The notes beneath the pieces are model-generated. The model saw only the letters and a list, made by a program, of their open reading frames with translations, had not been told where the DNA came from and searched no databases. Made by a program: the position numbers and the translations under genes. 64,000 nt of DNA from Chionis minor. Taxonomy: Eukaryota; Chordata; Aves; Charadriiformes; Chionididae. Positions 1-12,650 of the stretch are shown here, piece by piece (the first letter of the stretch is position 1; every line of letters begins with the position of its first letter). The DNA is taken from positions 83,508 through 147,507 of the forward strand of contig VZSF01000109.1 of NCBI GenBank assembly GCA_013398295.1, read 5' to 3'.

Positions 1-536
1 GTAAAGGAGGAGTCTCTCTCCTATAATGACATAAAAGATCACATCACTCTTAAAATTTGACTAAGTAGAATAATTGCCCTAATTTCAAGTAGATTGGACA
101 AACATTCCCAAATGTATATAGTTAATAATAAAGAGAAAAACTGAAGATCAGAAAAGAAATGTGACGGAGTTCTCTGGCATGTCATGAGTGCTCAGCATAA
201 AAGCAAAGTTATTTAAGCTCTCCAATTAAAAAAAAAAAATAAAAATTTGAATGTAGTTATGCATTGTGAAACCAGGAATGTGGCGTATAAAATGCATGCC
301 AAAGATATCTTTTTAAGGTCTCTAGATGTAAAACACTTGAAGTATTGCTACCCGAGGAGGTATTTCTCATTTTGTTTGTACATACTGTGACACAGTGGAC
401 CTCTACTGTCCCATAAACAAAAGTACTGGAGTTATAAAGTAAGTTATATTCCTTTTCTGTTTCTTTGTTTGTTTGGGGTTTTTTGTTTTCCTTTTTATTT
501 TCCTCTTTTTTTAAAATTTATTTTCTTGTTCTGCAG

Positions 537-632
537 CAGTACTGGAAAGACTTGGAGACAGAATACTATCTGGAAGAACAGCTCACAAGCTGGATGAACA
601 AACTGGGAACCTTGATTATTCCTGAACTTTAA
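537..632 (+). CDS. possible 3'-terminal coding exon, gene unknown
   Basis: A long pyrimidine tract ends in a tandem NAG acceptor (TTCTGCAGCAG), followed by 31 open codons and TAA. In this frame the peptide begins QYWKDLETEYYLEEQ and ends GTLIIPEL. A second frame is also open to a TGA at about 623 (begins AVLERLGDRILSG), so the true frame cannot be fixed. The block has no usable internal donor, so if it is coding it should be a last exon. An ATTAAA signal at 706-711 would suit a short 3' UTR. The gene would enter from beyond the left edge. I do not recognise either peptide. The splice acceptor is well supported; coding status is an inference. Confidence 0.35.
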   Translation, partial: QYWKDLETEYYLEEQLTSWMNKLGTLIIPEL

Positions 633-3600
633 CAAAGATCTCAGGTCTATTCTTAACTTTTAGATACAAATACTGTCTATATAGAGATAAAAGCACTTTT
701 TTATTATTAAAACAAGGCTAGTTAAGTAATTGCTGTAGAAGTTTGCATATTTAAAAAGAGTTTAACTTTTTTTTCTTAAACTGTGCCATTGTGACAGTGC
801 AGGAAAAACTTCTCAGCTCTGTTGGATCTCTCCTTTGTTCATACTTTAGTGTTGAGAGCTGTAGTGATTCCATGTTTGAGAAATTTGTTTTAAGACTGCA
901 TTTAGTTTCTGTTCCTTTCTGTTAAATAACTTTAATTTCTCACATTCAAACTTTTAGGAAAAATCCCAGTTTATTCATGAGGTAAAATGAATGGATTTTA
1001 GGTGAAAACTCAGTCACTATTACTAAAGTTACTAAAGTGAGTACTTTTTTACTCTCTTTGCTACCCAAGGAAATGATCACTTCTTAGCATTTACGAATTA
1101 GATTAATCTCACGCAATTCTTTCTGTCTAAACCAGACATTTAATGAATGAGTACGCTTAGTAGCAGAAAAGACATACATGACAAATCAACCTTGCTTTGG
1201 TACACACTTATTAGGAATGGGAGTCCTATCTTCACCTGTCTAAACATATCAAAAATAAAAGCTAATCTACCTCTGGAAAGGATGGATAGTAATAAGGATC
1301 ACCAGGGGACTAGTCATTCCAACAGTGTGGGGCACTTATTTTAGGATTTGTGAATCTCAATCAGAGAATACCTATCTTTCTATGTTGTCTATAGAGTGAG
1401 ATTAATTCCTTTACAAAGGCCATGAGACTGTGAGGTACCCCAGAAAAGCAAAGGAAGAGCAGGAAGCTGGGTAAGTTGGGAACACGACAGCACCAAGGGA
1501 GGCAGGGGCAGGGGGAAAAAGGTGCCATAAGGTAAACTGGAGAACACTAAAACATAAGGTTGTGAACCATATGAGGCAGAAACTGGGGGTGGAAGAATAT
1601 GACGGGCAAGAGGCTGTGAAGAAAAATGACTGATATGAGAAATATCTAACTATAGGCATAAGACAGTAATAAGTAGAAGGCTAGAGGGAAAGTATGAATT
1701 ATGCAGCTTATTATCCTTTCTGATTAGGAATGGAAACCTTCAGGGTGGAATGGCATCTCCTCACAATTTAGGAGATAGCAGGGTCTCTGAAAACCCATCC
1801 AAGCAGCAGAGGGAAGCCTACAGTTTTGTGCAGGTATTTTATTTTTAACTTGAGATGACAACAATAAAAAGCACAAAAGAAAGAGCTCTGAGAGTAGCTG
1901 GCTTTCCAGCAAAAGTGAAAAAAGCCAGCAGGCAAGCAAAAGCAACAAGAGCAGGAGAGGAGAACTCATTTTAAACTCCAAATCCCAATTAAAGCTGAGA
2001 AGAAGATTTTCAAGTCCCTTAAGGGAAGGTGGCTGGGGAGATGTCATTTGGAGTTGCAGAAATCATGCAGACAAGGAGACAAGAGAACTGCTTTAAAATG
2101 TAGTGAGATAGAATAGACCTCAATGCCAACTTCTAAATATGATACAAACAGTAAAATGAGGGAATTAGCAGTCATTATAGAAGAAAAAATAAGATAACTT
2201 TTTATAAATATAAATAACTTTCTTATAAAAGAGAAATAATGCATCTTGCATCATATAGTTCTTATACCTATATTTACATGTCTTCAGGCTTCAGTAGAAC
2301 TACTCATAGTTTCTGAAATACACAGATTTAGTTTGAAATAATTGAACTAGGATGGGTTTTAAAACTGAAAAAAAATCCTTTGCTTATCAGAGAGGAAGTA
2401 GCCTGAATCAAACATGTTTCTAGAGGGGAAAACTGGGCAATAAAAAACCCTATCATGAATGGAAATACTCATGTACAGTAAAGGCAAAAACTGTAGCTAC
2501 CATTGCTCCTGATAACATAAACCAACAAAAAATGTTTGCTCTAGGGACCTACAAAACATAATCTAGTGGTGCTGCTATTTGTGTCAATTCAAGAAAAGGA
2601 CTGAGAGAAATTGAAATGGATAGCAGAGTATGGTGTATGAGTTGAAGAGAATGTTTCCTCACTTTGACTCATATGTTCACATTTTTGAGAAGTAAATATT
2701 AAATTTGATTTTTTTTTGTTAGCTATTTAGTGAACACAGTATTGTACGTATGGCAAAACTGGTGCCACTGGCCAAGAATACAGAGAAACATTGCCTTCCA
2801 AGAAACATGGTGTGTGTGGGGAGAAGAGGCAGAATAGATGCAAATAGAAGTCAATTTCTTTTATTTAGCTTTAGGGGCAAAGCATTTTATACAGCTTACT
2901 GTGCTAAAACTAGGTTACAATATATCATCTTCAGTAGTGTGTGTAATCAGTGTTTAGGGCTTTTTATTTTCTCAAATAGCTCCATTTGCTCATTCAGACA
3001 GAGCTTGTGCCATTTCAGAGAATCTCCTGCTGTCAGGAATTATACACATTGAAGTAAACTGTAGATTAACCATCTAAAGATTGTATGGAAGGAGCTTTAC
3101 CATTTGGAAAGTCTAATACAGAAACATTGTTATTTCTGATTCTATCAGTACATTATAATAATTCTCGTGTCCTTTACCTTCAGCATTAAATTCTCATACA
3201 CAAATGCAGATGTTGAGCTTGTCAACCTTTATTCCTTAATGAAGCCTAAGGCTTACCCTTTCTTTTTATAAAAAATGAGCTCCCTTCTGAAAATTTGCTA
3301 ATGGAAGTGAAGGAAGTATATAAAAAACAGGAAAGGAATGCCATCTGACAAAATATTTTACTTTCTGCTGCTTTTCGTTATGTTCTTGCTGTCTTGGGAA
3401 GAATGTTATCTTGGGAGGAGTTATATGTCTAAATACAGTTTATTAAAACAAATTCACACTTCATAAGTTCAAGAATAGGGACAGAGAGAACATATTTAAG
3501 AAGAACATTTTCCATCAGCGATAGCTGGTCTGTGGCATGTGCTATAGAGAAGCACAAGTGTACAAATGATCTCAGCCACAGAAGGCTGTTAGATAATTAT

Positions 3601-4341
3601 AATAGGTAGTTTGGGCTTTGTTTTGAAAGATAACTGTCAAAAATAATATCACAACAATAAAGTAAGCAGATACAACAGATATAGAAATTTAAAATTACCT
3701 AATAATAGTGTTTTTAAATACCATATGACCTGCCATGAATTAAAACAGGAGAAATTATACCATCTGTTTTCATTCAGCTTGTTAAAAATGCTCTCGGGGA
3801 TTGATGAGACCTGAAAGCATGGTAGATTAATTTAATTTTAGTGTAGCAGGAAAGCATATCAGCTCTTCCCTTCACCTGAGGGAGCCAGAGATCCTTGTTC
3901 TGCAACAAGGCGTGGTGCATTGGGTTCTCCCATGGAATAAAGTGATTATTGCTTTCAAGAAACTGACACTTACCTGATCCTGTTTGGTAACATTTACTAT
4001 TTCAAAGGGTATAATTTCTATAATGTCACTGTCCATTTATCTTTGATATCATGGTTCTGTCATTCTCTTTCTTGACCATCTGGATTTTTAAGATGGAATG
4101 CCCATTTCAGTGGCAGAATATTCTAAAGGTACTCTTATCATATTCTTCTGCTGATTTATTGTGATCAGCCCCTACAATGCCTCTCAATAGCAAGTACAAT
4201 CCATTTTATATAGAAAAAAAGAAAGGAAATTGAATCAAATGTCACGCTGATTTATCACAGACCACATTTGAACAATCGTTATTTTGTACAGAGTTTCTGT
4301 AAAATAGAAAATAGTTTGAGTCTTACTTTCAAAATTTTTTT
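633..4341. other. AT-rich stretch without a convincing gene
   Basis: About 3.7 kb of AT-rich sequence with no recognisable repeat or supported gene. The only exon-like block is 2723-2809 on the plus strand: T-rich acceptor, 29 open codons beginning LFSEHSIVRMAKL, phase 0 at both ends, but a weak ATG|GTGTGT donor. It is not called. The leucine-rich minus-strand frame around 1900-1980 is low complexity. Confidence 0.5.
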
Positions 4342-4480
4342 CATTATTGGAGCACCTGGAAGTCCTTGATTGGAATCCCATTGTGCAGGGCACTGTGCAA
4401 ACAAAGTACAAAAAGATAGTCTCTTCTCCAAAGAATTTAAAATCGAGGGGTAAGATAACAGGACACAAATACAGGCAGAA
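4342..4480 (+). repeat. ancient MIR-type (CORE-SINE-like) copy
   Basis: The order of words is that of an old amniote SINE I remember from turtle and crocodile genomes: 'ggagcacctggaag', then 'cccattgtgcagggcactgt', 'gcaaacaaag', 'gatagtctcttctccaaag' and a stretch like 'cttacaatctaa'. The copy is diverged and has no clear end. At least two other places in the window (16654, 19285) share this order, and 12285 may carry the downstream part of the same family. The subfamily name is from memory and unconfirmed. Confidence 0.5.
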
Positions 4481-5250
4481 AGGGGAGTCAAGGAAAATAT
4501 GAGTCAATATAGAGCTCTGAGTCAAGAGGGTAAATGGTGATTTCAGTGTAGCTTATAATTGAAATTTTCAGCAAAAAGACATTTCTAAGAGGATTAGAGG
4601 AATACAAATAAGCATCTTCATATAAGTTCATAGGGATGCTTGTTTAAATATTTAACAAATTGACAATGGTAATTGTAACTGGAAGAACAGAGATCAGAGT
4701 CAACAGATGCAGAAAGATAAATGGTAGATTGTTAAAGAAAAGATAAGTAGCTTACATTTGATTTGATCATTGAGCAAGAGCTGGTGGACACGTGGTATGG
4801 AACTGCATCAGCTTTCCAGGTGGGTGTGCACAGCGAGAGCTTGGCAAGGTCAGGGAAGAGCGTGTTACTGTGACCCAGATGGGGAATTATTAGTACTCAG
4901 ATAGAAGTTCTAGTCTTGTGGATTGGTAAATCAGACTATGTATCGGTGATGTTTTACAATACAAATAAGCAGAAGCTGAACATAGGCTGAGCATGAGGAT
5001 TTAGAAAGAGGCCTGACTGAAAGACAATGGCGTATGATAGGTCTGTATGGCAGGAAGGACAAAGGCATTCACAGGTGGTGAAGAAAGGCTGGTGTGGGCC
5101 GATGTTGGATAGAAGGCAAGGAGCTCTGTTTAGCTGTTGAACAGACAGACCAATATTTTATGTGGGCAGCAGAGGGGATCTAAATAAGATGTGAACTTGA
5201 ATTGGCCCAGGAATACACACTCTGCCGTCGCCTCACACTCCCACAGGCAG

Positions 5251-5325
5251 TCATAGAATCATGGAATCACTTGGGTTGGAAGAGACCTTCAAGATCATCG
5301 AGTCCAACCATAAATTGGATATAGT
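5251..5325 (-). repeat. CR1 LINE 3' end fragment
   Basis: On the minus strand this is the standard CR1 3' tail: the terminal ATTCTATGA-type octamers (seen on plus as 'tcatagaatcatggaatc') preceded by the GATGATCTTGAAGGTCTCTT block. Only about 75 bp remain, a typical 5' truncation. Confidence 0.85.
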
Positions 5326-7033
5326 GTCTATCAGCAGTGTCTCTAGCAGCCCTGAAAGCCTGAGTGATGCAGATGATGACCTCAGGGAGGAAGGCAGGAG
5401 GCAGAGCTTCAGGAGGGGTCACCAGCATTTGTCACGTGCCTGGTTATGGACAGCAGTGTAGAGCAGAGGAAACTGGTAATGGCCCTGCATATTAATTCAT
5501 TTAACACTTTTTCATATGAAAAAGTCTTGCAATTAAAAATACAAATAGAATGGTGTAGTGTGTGCATGCTTGTAGTGATCTACCTACCAATGTGAAAGCT
5601 TTTTTTAGGCATTAACACTCCCAGAGACAGCCATCTCCTGGGTGTTTTGAAGGTTTCCTAATGATGAAATGAAAGAAAAAGAGGTCTAGGAGGCAGACGG
5701 GCAACGTTCAGGTTTCTGAAGTGTTACTTACACATACTATTTATTTTATACACGTCATGGGAGAAATGCAAACTGACACACCCTTTTTGCAAATATATGT
5801 AAATGTTCACATAAATCCCACCTGTGTCACTCAGCAGGTTGTCTATTAAGCTCTAGCAACACCGTTGATAGTAATTGGCCTTCAAAGAATGGCGGTGTTT
5901 AAAGCTCTTGGGTGGAGATGTGCTTTCACTTCATTCATGTAACTGTACTTAAGCTGACTAAGATATAAAATAGCAGAAATATTGATGCCCCCACTAAGTG
6001 TGTCTGTTGGCAAGCATGCCAAAGCAACCTGAAAATTCCAATTAAGGCCAAGGTCCATGTTAGCACTGGCTAGAAAGCACCACTGTAAGGAGAAGAGTTC
6101 AGCTGGTCTCTCCCAGCTCCTCGACTGAACCCCACATCAGGATCTAGGTGCCCATCCCCTGCTCTGACTCCCTCAGACCTGAGGGGACTTCCCTCTCCCT
6201 GCAGGGCAGGAGGGGAAGGACGGGAGGAAGCAAACAGGAGAGCCCTCAGCATGAGACCAGGTTTACCTTTTACCACAAAAGCTTTGGTAGCGGCCTTTAC
6301 CTGCAAACGTTTGTCTTTTTGGTTCCCAATACCAGATGCAGTAATCAAATATATATATGTATATGTTACTTAGCAATAAAGTTAATTTTCACCAAGTTGG
6401 GTCTGTTTTGCCCTCAACAGTAACTGGCAAGCAATCTCCCTGTCTTTATCTTGACCCACAAGCTTTTGCATTCCTGTTCGATTTGCTCCCCGCCAACGCA
6501 GCTGAGGGTGGAAAGTGAGCAAGCAGTTGGGTGGGAGCATGGCTATTAGCCAAGGCTAACTCGCCTCACTACCAGCTTCATGTAGGACAAAAGCCTCACA
6601 GCTATAAAATAGCTGTTCTAAAAGATTAATAATAGTAGATTTTCCAGATGAAAATATTATCAAGTTTATATGACTACTGAGCAATTAACAAGTCTTCACT
6701 CACAAGAAACAGGCACTTGCAAATTCCACAAGACTTTCCTGACCAGACTGTGACAAAGTGGACATCAACCGCAGGATAAACATGTTATCCATTGCATTGA
6801 CTTAACTACTGTTTCTGAGAGGAACCTGCAAGATAATGTGGTGGCTTTGAAATTTAGATGCTGAAATATAGAGATTTCTTAGCTACTTGCCAAGAAGAGT
6901 TTCAACTACAGTTGTTGGAAATGATAGGTAATTGACATTGCTAAAAATCCAGTGCCAAATAAATAACATTTGTTGAAATGTAAGGTTATAATTTGTGGTT
7001 CTGAACAGAATTATTCAGATTTCTTTAAGCACA
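5326..7033. other. no gene seen
   Basis: Unique, AT-rich sequence. Small open frames on both strands around 6070-6420 overlap each other and have no splice or codon support. A 44-bp block at 5609-5652 has a good acceptor but a weak donor and is not called. Confidence 0.5.
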
Positions 7034-7550
7034 TGCCATGATTTAGCCCCAGCCGGTAACTACAACCATGCAGCCATTCATTCATTCATTCATTCCTGCC
7101 TGTCCCCACCATAGGATAGGGAGAAGAGGAAGAAAAAGGAGAAATCACCTCTTGGACTGAGATAAAGACAGTTTAATAGAATAGCAGCAGAAGAAAAGAT
7201 ACTAATAATAATGCTAAAAGAATAAACAAAAGGAGTGATGCAATACAATTGCTCACCACCTGATGACCAGGGGACCAGCCCGTCCCGAGCAGTGATCGTG
7301 GATTTGTGCCCCCAGCCAACCCTTGTTTATATACTGAGCATGATGTCTATGGTACGCAATATTCCTTTGGCCAGCTTGTCATGTCTGTGCTCCCTCTCAG
7401 CTTCTATGGGAAGCTGAAAAAGTCCTTGGCTTAATATAAGCATTACTGAGCAATAACTAAAACAATGTGTTATTAACATTATTCTCATACATCCAAAACA
7501 CAGCAGCTCCTAGGAAGAAAATCAACTCTATCCTAGCTGAAACCAGGACA
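7034..7550 (-). mobile_element. solo LTR of an avian ERV-L-like endogenous retrovirus
   Basis: Read on the minus strand the element starts TGTCCTGGTTTCAGCTAGG (at 7550) and ends CATGGCA (at 7034), giving TG...CA ends over about 517 bp. It carries a TATA box (TATATAAAC, plus 7325-7333) after the words CATGCTCAG and an ATTAAA poly(A) signal (plus 7172-7177). The flanking pentamers gcaca and gcaga match at 4 of 5 positions, consistent with an old 5-bp target-site duplication as in ERV-L elements. A short (ATTC)n run lies inside near 7077-7096. No gag, pol or env sequence adjoins it, so this is a recombined solo LTR. Its 5' half is copied again at 7619-7871 by the duplication described separately. 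Confidence 0.8.
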
Positions 7551-7617
7551 GCAGAGCGGTGCTTCTGCCTGCTGTTGTCAAAAGGATGTAACATTAGACA
7601 TCTATGTCAGTAAAGCT
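7298..7617 (+). repeat. first copy of a 320-bp perfect duplication
   Basis: The 320 bases from 'gtggatttgtgcc' to 'cagtaaagct' are repeated without a mismatch at 7619-7938, with a single N (7618) between the copies. The block covers most of the LTR U3 half plus 67 bp of flanking unique DNA, so it is not a retroviral structure. Most likely both sides of a contig gap carry the same overlap. Confidence 0.95.
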
Positions 7618-7618
7618 N
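7618..7618. other. assembly gap (single N)
   Basis: One N sits exactly between the two copies of the 320-bp duplication, marking an unresolved join. Confidence 0.95.
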
Positions 7619-7938
7619 GTGGATTTGTGCCCCCAGCCAACCCTTGTTTATATACTGAGCATGATGTCTATGGTACGCAATATTCCTTTGGCCAGCTTGT
7701 CATGTCTGTGCTCCCTCTCAGCTTCTATGGGAAGCTGAAAAAGTCCTTGGCTTAATATAAGCATTACTGAGCAATAACTAAAACAATGTGTTATTAACAT
7801 TATTCTCATACATCCAAAACACAGCAGCTCCTAGGAAGAAAATCAACTCTATCCTAGCTGAAACCAGGACAGCAGAGCGGTGCTTCTGCCTGCTGTTGTC
7901 AAAAGGATGTAACATTAGACATCTATGTCAGTAAAGCT
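7619..7938 (+). repeat. second copy of the 320-bp duplication, probably an assembly artefact
   Basis: Identical to 7298-7617 at an offset of 321. A real tandem duplication of this age-diverged LTR would have to be very recent. The N at the junction makes unmerged contig ends or haplotypes far more likely. Confidence 0.95.
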
Positions 7939-8610
7939 CAGGTGAAAATCAGTTAAAGGTATCCGTTAAGAACAAATATTTTTAAATATATATATATATC
8001 TTACACCCAGTGAAATACAGATATTGAGATTTAAGGCTGAGATTGCATGTTAAATTCCATGTTTGTGTTGTTATACTTTAGAATGCCGCCCTCTCATCTC
8101 ATCTGATAATTAGCTTAAAACACATTGACATCATAAATTATAGACCATTGTATCAGTCATAGCCAAACTACTGAGGCTATTAGAGTCATTTATGAAGGAG
8201 ACAGAGAGAGACACCTCCTGTAACTCTCTTGCAACTCATCAATTAGGACATGCAATTTTTGGCCCATGGTGTGAGCAAGCAAAATCTAAGGATTGCTTTA
8301 ACTTATAAAGATTTTTAATACGTCATTTATTGTCTAGAAGGCTGTAAGAATTGCCAAACTTTGGTCCATTACTTGTGTAACTCATGTACATGTTTCTGGG
8401 ATGCTTCAAGAGCTAGTATGGCGCTTTCTGGACAAATTGTCCATATGTCGGGGACTGTCTGTATGTCCAGGGAATAATTGGTGCAGTAGTTACATTATAT
8501 CACAGCTCCTACTTGCTGGCAAATCAGACACAGAGGGGCTATGGAAACCTGATTTGCCACTCCTAGCATTTCCATAATAGTTACAGTAGAATATGCTGAT
8601 GTAAATCCAT

Positions 8611-8721
8611 TCAATGCTCCTTCCGTCTGTTCATTGCCCAGATGATGTGACAAACAATATAAAATGCAAAAGCTACAAAACAACAACTTAAATCCCACCA
8701 GAACAATCCAGATATTTCTTC
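8611..8721 (-). CDS. candidate terminal exon of a membrane protein
   Basis: On the minus strand a good acceptor (GTTTCTTATTCCAG) is followed by 36 open codons and TGA. The peptide starts EEISGLFWWD, continues with an uncharged stretch of about 20 residues (LSCCFVAFAFYIVCHIIWAM) and ends NRRKEH. That is the pattern of a last transmembrane helix with a short basic cytosolic tail. AATAAA occurs on the minus strand near plus 8327, giving a 3' UTR of about 285 bp. A second frame is also open through here, so the frame is not certain. It could be the 3' end of the minus-strand gene starting at 13.7 kb, but it does not resemble the SLC32A1 C-terminus, and the intervening transporter exons were not found. 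Confidence 0.3.
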   Translation of the reverse strand, partial: EEISGLFWWDLSCCFVAFAFYIVCHIIWAMNRRKEH

Positions 8722-11700
8722 CTGGAATAAGAAACAACTTTAGATGAGCCACCTCTCTGTTTAGAAGTTCTGGCTTTGTAGTATTTTTAGTGTTTGCAGC
8801 CGAAGGGAAAAGTAGTCTGATACAGTACATTCTCTAACGAGATTTATGGGAATGGCAGTTAGTTAACTCAAAATTAGTCCACTGCACAGTGCTTATATGT
8901 CAAATAAAGAGATTTCTGTGAAGTAGATATAATTCCATTGTTGTAGGATAACCCAGTTTTTATAAAAATCTTTCATGATAAAAAGTGGGCTTGGGAATAG
9001 AGAGAATATATATTCTGTGTGCACACTTTTCTGTGCTATATGAATATTTGCACAAAGCAAAAGAAATCTACTGCAGGGCCTGAGCTGAAACAAAAGGTTG
9101 TATGAATTAGTGATGTATGTCCAGAATACTTTTTTCCCCTCAAGAGAAAATCCAAGGAGAAAACCAGGGCACAAGCATTAGTTAAGGAGTCTTTTCCCCA
9201 AAAAGATATCTTTTATCAATTGCATTGCATAATGGTGACATTCTATCATAGGAAAACCAGATCTGAGCTATAGATAGCCCTCACCAGGCTATAGGCTTTT
9301 TTGGATATCCAGTTGTGGCTATATGGGTTTCTGGTTGCAAACCTATGAAAAGTAAATTTGGTCAGTATTGAAGATGCATTTCAGCTAAAACCGTATTAAT
9401 TGGCACTTTAGTGTGCACCACAATAGTCTTACAGTCTTGGAATTTTGCTTTGCATTGTCAGTTTTTGACTAGCTGCATTTGGAAACTTGAATTACTTGCT
9501 GGTCCTAGGTTAGATATCAGCATCAAGCATCTCCCTTTAATTCTCAGTACCACCTCTTGATATGACACGCAGCAGTTTGTTTCCCTCAGACGTCTATAAT
9601 TTAGTTCAGAGCATGAGTTTAGCTTCAATGTATAATTCAAGGAAGTTACTGCTCTGGGCATCAGAAAGGATTGACCCTTGTTCTCAAGTCTGGAAAATAA
9701 ATACTTAAGATCAAGTACTGCAGTTAAGATCTAAGTGTTTAGTTAGTTAAATGTGACTAAATTATTTAAGGTTGAGGATGAGAAGATTTTTATTGTGGCA
9801 CATCTAATGACCTGATGGTGAAAACATTTAGTCTTTCCAAGCACACAAACATGTACATATTTATATTTAGAAAATGCTTAAATATGATGTCAGTAAAGCT
9901 CAATGGGAGGGGTGTTTAGACCCCTTAAAAAGATGTTTGCATTTATATCTTTAGGGGCACGTTTGCTAATTCTATTTCTCAGCATCACTGTGTTTACCAC
10001 TTAAGTCTTTGGGAGTTGTTGATATTCAGTAAGCACCCTAAAGACTTAGTCTGTATTACGGAGATGAAGGCAGGTAACTCAGAGGAAACATCATAGAAAA
10101 ATAAATATTAACTATGACATATTCTCACATGAATTTTTTAGAGTTGCATAAATAAAAATGAGCCACATTGGAACCCAGTATGGAAATGTATCTATAATGG
10201 CACACCGTGAAGGATATACAGATATACATTTTCATTTTTAAAAATGTTGATTATTGAAGTGTTGGGTCTTTTCTAAACTAATGTACGATAAACAGAATAT
10301 AAATATAGTGAGCATATTTAGATCACTACTGTAAAATTAATTTATTATTGACACAATTTTAAATAATTATGAATAATACTAATTGCATTATTTTTATTCC
10401 TAGAAGCACTCACAATAGACAAGCACCCTATTGTGTTATTCTACCCATGGAACAAGAAAATTGCCTCTGCTGTAGGTTTTTCTCATCTTTGTACAACCTA
10501 ATCTCTGCAAAAGACAGGAAAGAAAAGATGGCTGTATTAGGTACCAGATGCACTGAATCAAACAGCACATTACGCATGCTTTGGTACACCATGTTTTACC
10601 AAACATCCAGGGAAGACTTGTATGCTTATATAACACTCTATTTTCAAGATTGTGCAAGCATCATAATACTGACAACACTTTGGAGATGCCTGGTGAAGCA
10701 GCTGACTTTTTTGCACTGTTGGCTTGTTTGTGCTCCTGCGACCTGAGTGGAGACAGACTCACAATGGTGTAAAATACAGTTATGTTGAGATGAACATTAT
10801 TTCACTTCTTGCTGTTATTTCACTCCTTCCCTTTCTCACTCACTGTAGAGTGAGTGCCTTTTTCTTTTACTTTGGCCTTCTCCTTCTTGGGCAAACATTC
10901 TCCATGCTGTTTGCAACAATCCTCCTACATGTTGCTGGCAAATAAATAGACTTTATTGTTCTTTGGTTCTGCTGTGAAATGCTGTACTGTTAGAATTTAA
11001 CTACCTTCTTCCTTGTGACTTGCTTTGCTTATCTATCCAGCACTACTGTACAAGTCAGTACAAAATTTTTTTGGCCTTTTACTGCTATATACAAACAAAT
11101 GCAACTTGTACCACTCAGCTAGATGATACTGTTCATTTTCCCTTTTGAATTTACTCAGCTTTATGGTCTCTGTCCTTACATAGATTAACCGGATACAGGT
11201 TTTCATTTGCCTGTGCAGTGTTGCAATATGAAGCATGTTTCCTTGGAAACTTTAAATGTCTGAAGCAATCATTTACATGTACAATATCATCACCAAAAAT
11301 GCACATTTTTTCAGTTGAAGTTAAAAACAAAATAGAAATCTCTACCTGCTTGTTTGAAAATATTTGCATTTAAAACACTGCAAGAAAACCCTTGTATTTT
11401 ATTTCAGAGACCAAAGATTTAATCGTTACTATAATAAATCTGGATTGTAAAACAATTTCACTTTTAGACTAATTGCATTCACCAGGATAACTGTTTAGAA
11501 CACTTCAGAATTCTGCTGAAATATGTATCTCTAATTGCCATGCAAAACATTTCTGCCCTTTCCTCTGGGTAGGGCAAAAACAACTGTCATTCTAGCATAG
11601 ATTGTCTGCACCAGTCAAGAATGTTTGGATTGTTATAATCATTCTGTTCACAACTCTGACTTTCTCTTCAAAGCTATTCATAGGAATTTTTTTGAATTGT

Positions 11701-12284
11701 TATTTTTTACTGAGAGATGCCCATTCAATATTCTCTCCTCCTCTCCTGCCTTTCCGCTTTGCTTTCTCTGCTTTCTACCCTTGTTCATAAACCAAACGCC
11801 AAGGTATTGGGAAATAGGAAAAATACACACGTGTACATAGATTCACATATGTGCTCACGTATACAGTTTCACAGTCTGTCGTTAGGACACTTTGGTTGTA
11901 CTATTAACGAAACTGCAGCTCCCAGGCTTTGCCACCCTCAGCTTGTTTTAGGAGGAGAGCTCAATACAGCTGTAGCCAACTGCTCTTTTAATGCTGTTTT
12001 CTAAAATATTTGACCAAATGAGATCCAATAGCAGTATACAACACTCAGTATGCTGAGAGCTTTGACTGAGACCATAGTTACTGATCTGATTGGATAATTT
12101 AGCTTGAATTTGTCCTGTTTTTAAATAGATAGCTGCATGTTTGATAGTGTTTTTAGACTGTGTTATCGGTCTATTTTTTAACTGGAAGCTATAATATTCA
12201 TAATTAATAGTAATTGTGTATATAATGACATTGAGAAATTTTTAGGCACTTTGATGTATTTTCAGAGGCATTATTACTTCTCTT
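8722..12284. other. AT-rich stretch without a supported gene
   Basis: About 3.5 kb of AT-rich sequence. The longest open frame (10369-10746, plus, 125 codons) is rich in Cys, Leu and Thr, has antisense frames of similar quality, and shows no domain or splice site. No repeat family recognised. Confidence 0.5.
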
Positions 12285-12440
12285 TTTCAGAAAGGAAAAC
12301 AATGGGTGAAGAGAAGGCGACTTGCCAAAAGGTCATACAGCAAATATTGACAAAAACAGACTTCCAGAATGAAATCTTGGCTTTGGTGAAACCAAAGGCA
12401 AAATGCACAGAGGCAACAATGTGCTCTCATCCCAGACTCC
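12285..12440 (+). repeat. MIR-like SINE remnant
   Basis: The string 'cgacttgccaaaaggtcata' followed by 'cagcaaat' matches the conserved MIR core word GACTTGCCCAAGGTCACACAGCAAGT closely. The preceding 'cagaaaggaaaacaat' fits the CAGATGAGGAAACTGAG part, and 'cagactcctgtcctgac' fits the tail. An old copy shared with other amniotes, overlapped by an exon-like block. Confidence 0.55.
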
Positions 12441-12474
12441 TGTCCTGACTACATGCTGCTGAGGGAGACTGAAG
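12291..12474 (+). ncRNA. putative exon of a spliced transcript (SINE-derived)
   Basis: The block is bounded by a strong acceptor (TCTCTTTTTCAG) and a consensus donor (CTGAAG|GTAAAA). None of the three frames is open across all 184 bases. The longest, starting MGEEKATCQKV, stops at codon 49, so I treat it as non-coding. It lies over a MIR-like SINE. The next exon would be 12651-12770. Both the transcript and its strand are inferred from splice signals only. Confidence 0.35.
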
Positions 12475-12650
12475 GTAAAATGTGTTACTAGAATAAAGTT
12501 GGGGTATTTTCATGCTTTTATTCACAGCTGAACGCTGAGTATGATATGTTACTCTGCCCTAGATGTTATTGCATTTGCTCTCATATGGTGGTGCTCATGT
12601 TTGAAAATACAGCAGGGTTAGAAATATGTCCTTTTTCTCCTCCTTTGCAG

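Noticed and set aside
1724..2047. Leucine-rich minus-strand frame that looks like a signal anchor
   Set aside because: Low-complexity AGC/GAG repeats on the other strand explain it; no donor or acceptor fits.
2723..2809. Possible 29-codon exon
   Set aside because: Good acceptor but weak donor and no partner exon in phase; left as a note only.
10369..10746. 125-codon plus-strand open frame
   Set aside because: No domain, no splice context, equal-quality antisense frames; composition is that of translated AT-rich DNA.
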